From: a virus
Reading direction: 5' to 3' (one strand)
DNA: 20,158 nucleotides
Virus record (IMG/VR): IMGVR_UViG_3300046007_003853
Location: 1-20,158 of that record
Shown here: piece after piece, positions 17,336 to 20,158 of the stretch
Layout of the letters: every line of letters begins with the position of its first letter
Numbering within the stretch: the first letter of the stretch is position 1
Notes under the pieces: model-generated
Told to the model about the DNA's origin: nothing
Database searches by the model: none
What the model saw: only the letters and a program-made list of their open reading frames with translations
Program-made: the position numbers and the translations under genes

Positions 17336-18529
17336 ATGGCTGTTACTCCGGGGTCAAAGGTATACGGTAGCGAGTATAATGGCGTCGCAACACTTGTAAA
17401 CAAAGTGTTCGGCGATAACTACCCTACTGCTACCCCGTTGACTTCTGTAGAAGCAAGTGCAACAACACCTGCATTTAATACATCACAATACGCAAACATC
17501 AGTCGTGGCACCGATATAAACGGTGCACCTGCAGTGTATGGCAACTATAGATTTGGGTGGGGTGCAGCAAATCTAGCTAATAATATTGCTGTCGGCGATT
17601 TAATTACTGCGGATAGGTTGCAGTATCTAGTAGATCGTGTGAATATTATGGTTGATCACATACGAGCAGAAGACTTAAATGTTGTTGAAAATAAAATCAA
17701 CAATACTGTTATACCTACTTATAATTATAACACAATAGATCCTACAAATGCTAGTTTACTAATCGCAACGCAAACACCAAACGATATGGAGAGAACAACT
17801 CCATGGACAAATAAAATAACCGGCGAATATAAATGGGTATTTGATGATTACAATCATGCAAGACATTTTTTCAATGGTGGTGGTCAGTTACGTATTCAGT
17901 TAGAAATGTCAGGCGGATGTACTGCAGGTTATTACAACTGGTCTGATGTTATAAATGAAATGGGTGTATTAACGTTCACTGTTGATAACTTTTATCAAAG
18001 CAACAATCATTATACTGCAGGAACAAGTTACGGTAAAGGTTTTTACCATTTAACAGAAAACTACGGCGACGGCAGCGATACTTCAACCAATGAAGGATTG
18101 TTGTTTGAAAGTGCCGGTGTGACAGTTAACCTTAGTGGCTACGGTTATGGTTATGGCTCTGCATACTCTAACGGATATTACGGTTTTGTAAGTAGTTATA
18201 TGACCGGATATACAACCGGTTATCATTATTGTTCTCCTAGTGCATATAGTGCATATGCATCTTCGTATGGTGCGTATAGTGGTTATGCAAGTTTAAGATT
18301 TAAAATTTACGGTAAGTGGGATGCTAGTGGCACTGAGTTGCACTTTAAAGTGATATTAGACGATACTGCATACGATCAGACAATCGATGGTCAAATTGCT
18401 TCCAACTTTACATATCTCATGCCAGATACAATAACAAGAACTAGTTGGGCAGGATCTGCAACGTTTGATGTTAACCCAGATCCTTATGTTGTAATTACAG
18501 ACAATTTCAACACAATGGACGATAGCTAA
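17336..18529 (+). CDS. Putative tail fibre/adhesin with Tyr-Gly-Ser-rich segment
   Basis: This 397-residue protein follows the 305-residue fibre gene by three bases; GGAG at 17321-17324, inside that gene, may help initiation. Residues 1-60 form a conserved-looking N-terminus (MAVTPGSKVYGSEYNGVATL), then 'VGDLITADRLQYLVDRVNIM' (a short helix), a beta-rich body with 'HARHFFNGGGQLRIQLEMSG' near 180-200, and NEMGVLTFTVDNF with 'GKGFYHLT'. Residues 268-318 are extremely rich in Tyr, Gly, Ser and Ala (GYGYGYGSAYSNGYYGF, TGYTTGYHY, SAYSAYASSYGAYSGYAS). The C-terminus returns to ordinary beta sequence ending FNTMDDS. I recognise the general type from marine phage tail regions but know of no assigned function. 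The aromatic Gly-rich segment recalls the Gly-rich motifs in adhesins of T-even phages, so receptor binding is a fair guess. It is the last gene of its block; a promoter gap follows. Confidence 0.66.
   Translation: MAVTPGSKVYGSEYNGVATLVNKVFGDNYPTATPLTSVEASATTPAFNTSQYANISRGTDINGAPAVYGNYRFGWGAANLANNIAVGDLITADRLQYLVDRVNIMVDHIRAEDLNVVENKINNTVIPTYNYNTIDPTNASLLIATQTPNDMERTTPWTNKITGEYKWVFDDYNHARHFFNGGGQLRIQLEMSGGCTAGYYNWSDVINEMGVLTFTVDNFYQSNNHYTAGTSYGKGFYHLTENYGDGSDTSTNEGLLFESAGVTVNLSGYGYGYGSAYSNGYYGFVSSYMTGYTTGYHYCSPSAYSAYASSYGAYSGYASLRFKIYGKWDASGTELHFKVILDDTAYDQTIDGQIASNFTYLMPDTITRTSWAGSATFDVNPDPYVVITDNFNTMDDS
18137..18292 (+). repeat. Tyr/Gly/Ser-rich low-complexity segment
   Basis: About 52 codons of the 397-residue protein use mostly TAT/TAC, GGT/GGC, AGT and GCA. 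Imperfect units GY, YSAY, GYxxGY and AYSGYAS alternate, and Tyr makes up roughly a third of the residues. At the DNA level the short units (ggttatggt, gcatatagt) are near-repeats that could slip in replication and so vary in length between relatives. Confidence 0.75.
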
Positions 18530-18551
18530 AAAAATAGCTTGACAACCTGAT

Positions 18552-18559
18552 AATAAATA
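18552..18559 (+). promoter_or_regulatory. T4-type late promoter, AATAAATA
   Basis: An exact NATAAATA octamer lies in the 65-base gap between 18530 and 18594, the longest gap in the window. The expected transcript start near 18565 leaves about 30 bases of leader containing a strong ribosome binding site, which is a normal late-gene arrangement. Confidence 0.62.
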
Positions 18560-18580
18560 ATTATAGTAGTAGTTAATTGT

Positions 18581-18586
18581 AAGGAG
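18581..18586 (+). promoter_or_regulatory. Strong ribosome binding site, AAGGAG
   Basis: A full AAGGAG lies eight bases before the ATG at 18595. It is the strongest ribosome binding site in the window and fixes the start of the 115-residue gene. Confidence 0.82.
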
Positions 18587-18594
18587 AAACTCGC

Positions 18595-18942
18595 ATGGAT
18601 GAGAGGCTCGAAAAAGCTCTAGACTTTGCAAATTATCGACAAACGCTAGCAAATCAAAAACGTAACATTCGTAGCAGAATGCAAATGTTACAAATGGTTC
18701 ATTATAATAACGGAAGTTTTTTAGCAGATGCTATTACGATCGGTATTGTTAGTGGTTTATTAACGGCTAATAAAACAAGTGCTATTTTATTAGATACAAA
18801 AGAAACTCCTATTAGAATTGATGATTTAAAAGAGTTTTTTAATTTGCTTATTGAAAAGTATACTGAAGCAACCAATGAATATCTAACACTGTTAGATAAA
18901 GTAAACAAAGCAAGAAACGTTAAAAAATTAATGGATTGGTAA
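18595..18942 (+). CDS. Conserved-looking hypothetical protein, 115 aa
   Basis: I do not recognise a named function. The small protein begins MDERLEKALDFANYRQTLAN, is basic and helical to about residue 35, has a middle part 'NNGSFLADAITIGIVSGLL' and 'ILLDTKETPIRIDDLKEFF', and ends in a charged helix (EKYTEATNEYLTLLDKVNKA) closing with 'RNVKKLMDW'. It may be a small helical-bundle protein with a coiled-coil tail. I have an impression of similar proteins in T4-like marine phages, without assigned role. It has its own promoter and the best ribosome binding site of the window, so high expression is likely. Its stop overlaps the start of the first glycosyltransferase (TAATG), so the two are probably made together. 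Confidence 0.75.
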   Translation: MDERLEKALDFANYRQTLANQKRNIRSRMQMLQMVHYNNGSFLADAITIGIVSGLLTANKTSAILLDTKETPIRIDDLKEFFNLLIEKYTEATNEYLTLLDKVNKARNVKKLMDW

Positions 18943-19838
18943 TGAGTGAAGAAGAAACCGGTGTGTGCATGTTTGCATATAACAATAGTCAAATTGATTA
19001 TGTTAAAATAGCTCACATTGCAGCCGCATATGTTAAGCAAAATATGAAAAATAACTCTGTGACACTAGTTACAGACAACGGCACTTATGACTGGTTGAAA
19101 GAATCGACAGATAAAAAATGGCATAGTCATTGCTTTGACAATGTTGTTATTCAGGATGTTGAACACAAGTCTAATCCACGAAAGCATTACGACAGTCCAT
19201 GGACTGAATTTAATGCCCAATTTAGTAACAGCAACAAACACGACATTTTTCAACTTTCTCCGTATAACAAAACATTATTAATCGACACCGATTATTTTAT
19301 ACAAAACAAATATTACGATTTCTTGTTTGACAGTACAATTCCATTGGCATTACACAGAGATGCAATATATATGGAAGGACAACGACCATATATGAACGAG
19401 TGTGACTTAAACGAAACAGGAATCCACCACTGGTGGTCCACTGTAGTATATTTTGATAAAAGCGAAGAGTCAGAAGTATTTTTTGATATATGGTCACATG
19501 TGAAAGACAACTGGGATTATTATTATCTTCTATATCAATTCCCACCTGCACTATTTAGAACAGATTTTTGTGTTAGCATTGCTGCTCATTTAATGAACGG
19601 TTTTACAAATGATTCATTTGTTGAAGGTTTATCAGTGCCGTTACTCAATATGGACCAAAAAGATGATTTGATAGAAGTTAAAGATGCAAATGATCTAATT
19701 ATGTTAAGCCATAACAGAAAAGAGCCTTGGAAGAATATTCTTGTTAGATTAGAAAATACAAATATACACGTCATGAATAAAAGGGCAATCAGTAGACACG
19801 CCGATCTTTTTATTGAAAAATTACAGGCAAAATTTTAA
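18942..19838 (+). CDS. GT-A-fold glycosyltransferase-like protein
   Basis: This 298-residue protein starts at the ATG at 18942, overlapping the previous stop as TAATG; a TTG six bases upstream is less likely. The N-terminal half has 'CMFAYNNSQIDYVKIAHIAA', a hydrophobic beta strand (VTLVTDNGTYDWL), and then 'TLLIDTDYFIQN' with D115-T-D117. This is the DxD motif that holds the metal and nucleotide-sugar in GT-A enzymes, placed at the end of a strand as expected. Later blocks are 'GIHHWWSTVVYFDKS' (about 160-174) and QFPPALFRTDFCVSIAAHLM (about 199-218). The family is frequent in marine myoviruses. Substrate and acceptor are unknown; they may be a virion protein or a host surface glycan. No signal peptide or membrane segment is visible, so it should act in the cytoplasm. 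Fold call fairly sure, activity inferred. Confidence 0.75.
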   Translation: MSEEETGVCMFAYNNSQIDYVKIAHIAAAYVKQNMKNNSVTLVTDNGTYDWLKESTDKKWHSHCFDNVVIQDVEHKSNPRKHYDSPWTEFNAQFSNSNKHDIFQLSPYNKTLLIDTDYFIQNKYYDFLFDSTIPLALHRDAIYMEGQRPYMNECDLNETGIHHWWSTVVYFDKSEESEVFFDIWSHVKDNWDYYYLLYQFPPALFRTDFCVSIAAHLMNGFTNDSFVEGLSVPLLNMDQKDDLIEVKDANDLIMLSHNRKEPWKNILVRLENTNIHVMNKRAISRHADLFIEKLQAKF

Positions 19839-20158
19839 TGTCTAGAGGATTTGTTACACTCGGTATCAACACCGACAGAGATATGATAAAATACAGCTAC
19901 AGTCTTGCGATGAGTATCAAAGCCAGTGACCCAACTGCAGAAACTTGTCTGATTGTAGACAACGGCAAATCAGATTTAGTGCCATCTAAATATTTTCATG
20001 CTTTTAATTATATAGCAGAGCTACCTTTCGGTAATACTGCGTACAAGGACGGTTTCCATGGAATGAATTTATGGCAGCTAATTCATGCTACACCGTTCGA
20101 TGAAACCATTTATGTAGATTATGATACGATATTCAATAATGTGGACATCGAGTTACTG
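19838..20158 (+). CDS. Second glycosyltransferase-like protein, 5' part
   Basis: The ATG at 19838 overlaps the stop of the preceding gene by one base (TAATG). The frame stays open for 107 codons to the window end, so the gene is cut. The visible part reads MSRGFVTLGINTDRDMIKYS, 'CLIVDNGKSDLVP' and 'FDETIYVDYDTIF', with D94-Y-D96 as a DxD motif at the end of a beta strand. This layout (N-terminal Rossmann-like half, then an I/L-Y-V/I-D-x-D strand) is the same as in the gene before it, though the sequences differ clearly, so it is a distant relative rather than a recent copy. There is no strong ribosome binding site, and translation is probably coupled. Function is inferred as for its neighbour. 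Confidence 0.72.
   Translation, partial: MSRGFVTLGINTDRDMIKYSYSLAMSIKASDPTAETCLIVDNGKSDLVPSKYFHAFNYIAELPFGNTAYKDGFHGMNLWQLIHATPFDETIYVDYDTIFNNVDIELL

Noticed and set aside
18524-18539. Inverted repeat AGCTA-A6-TAGCT after the 397-aa gene, as a terminator
   Set aside because: The stem is only five base pairs, is AT-rich and has no T-run after it. It would be weak, and a promoter follows at once. Not listed as a feature.
18936-18944. TTG at 18936 as start of the first glycosyltransferase
   Set aside because: The ATG at 18942 gives the common TAATG overlap and loses only two residues; no ribosome binding site favours the TTG.
1-20158. tRNA genes, CRISPR arrays, insertion sequences, integrase or att sites, replication origin
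   Set aside because: None was seen. Coding sequence fills almost the whole window, and the gaps (32, 21, 11, 3 and 65 bases) are too short to hold them.

Overview
The window is a densely coded, AT-rich stretch of a tailed-phage genome. All ten genes lie on the + strand, and gaps between them total only about 120 bases. It reads as part of the late structural region of a T4-like (contractile-tail) marine myovirus of the cyanophage/pelagiphage type. The reasons are a clear gp25 followed by a clear gp6, a giant virion protein of a kind I associate with marine T4-like phages, late promoters of the form NATAAATA, and two glycosyltransferase genes downstream of tail-fibre-like genes. The host cannot be named from this sequence.

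Layout. (1) 3-773: the 3' part of a protein with a T4-lysozyme-like domain followed by a beta-rich tail. (2) 806-1171: baseplate wedge gp25. (3) 1171-4713: baseplate wedge gp6, enlarged to 1180 residues by an inserted Gly-rich beta repeat. (4) 4710-15785: one 3691-residue protein, more than half of the window, in the place T4 uses for gp7. It carries three carbohydrate-binding-like modules, a Gly-rich repeat of the same type as in gp6, and a roughly 470-residue Ser/Thr-rich insertion built from two families of tandem repeats. (5) 15807-18529: three smaller virion proteins (198, 305 and 397 residues) that look like tail-fibre or adhesin parts; the last has a Tyr/Gly/Ser-rich tip-like segment. 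(6) 18595-20158: a 115-residue conserved-looking protein of unknown function, then two GT-A-type glycosyltransferases, the second cut by the window end.

Expression. Genes within a block overlap (TAATG, ATGA) or nearly touch. The only three real gaps each contain an exact NATAAATA octamer on the + strand; I found no other in the window. This suggests three late transcription units: gp25-gp6-giant protein; the three fibre-like genes; and the 115-residue protein with the glycosyltransferases. The first two promoters sit almost on the start codon, so those transcripts may be leaderless or nearly so.

Together the genes plausibly build the baseplate wedge, decorate it with large binding proteins and fibres, and may modify a virion or host glycan. 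I see no tRNA, CRISPR array, insertion sequence, attachment site, origin or convincing terminator. No stretch of 300 bases or more lacks a gene.
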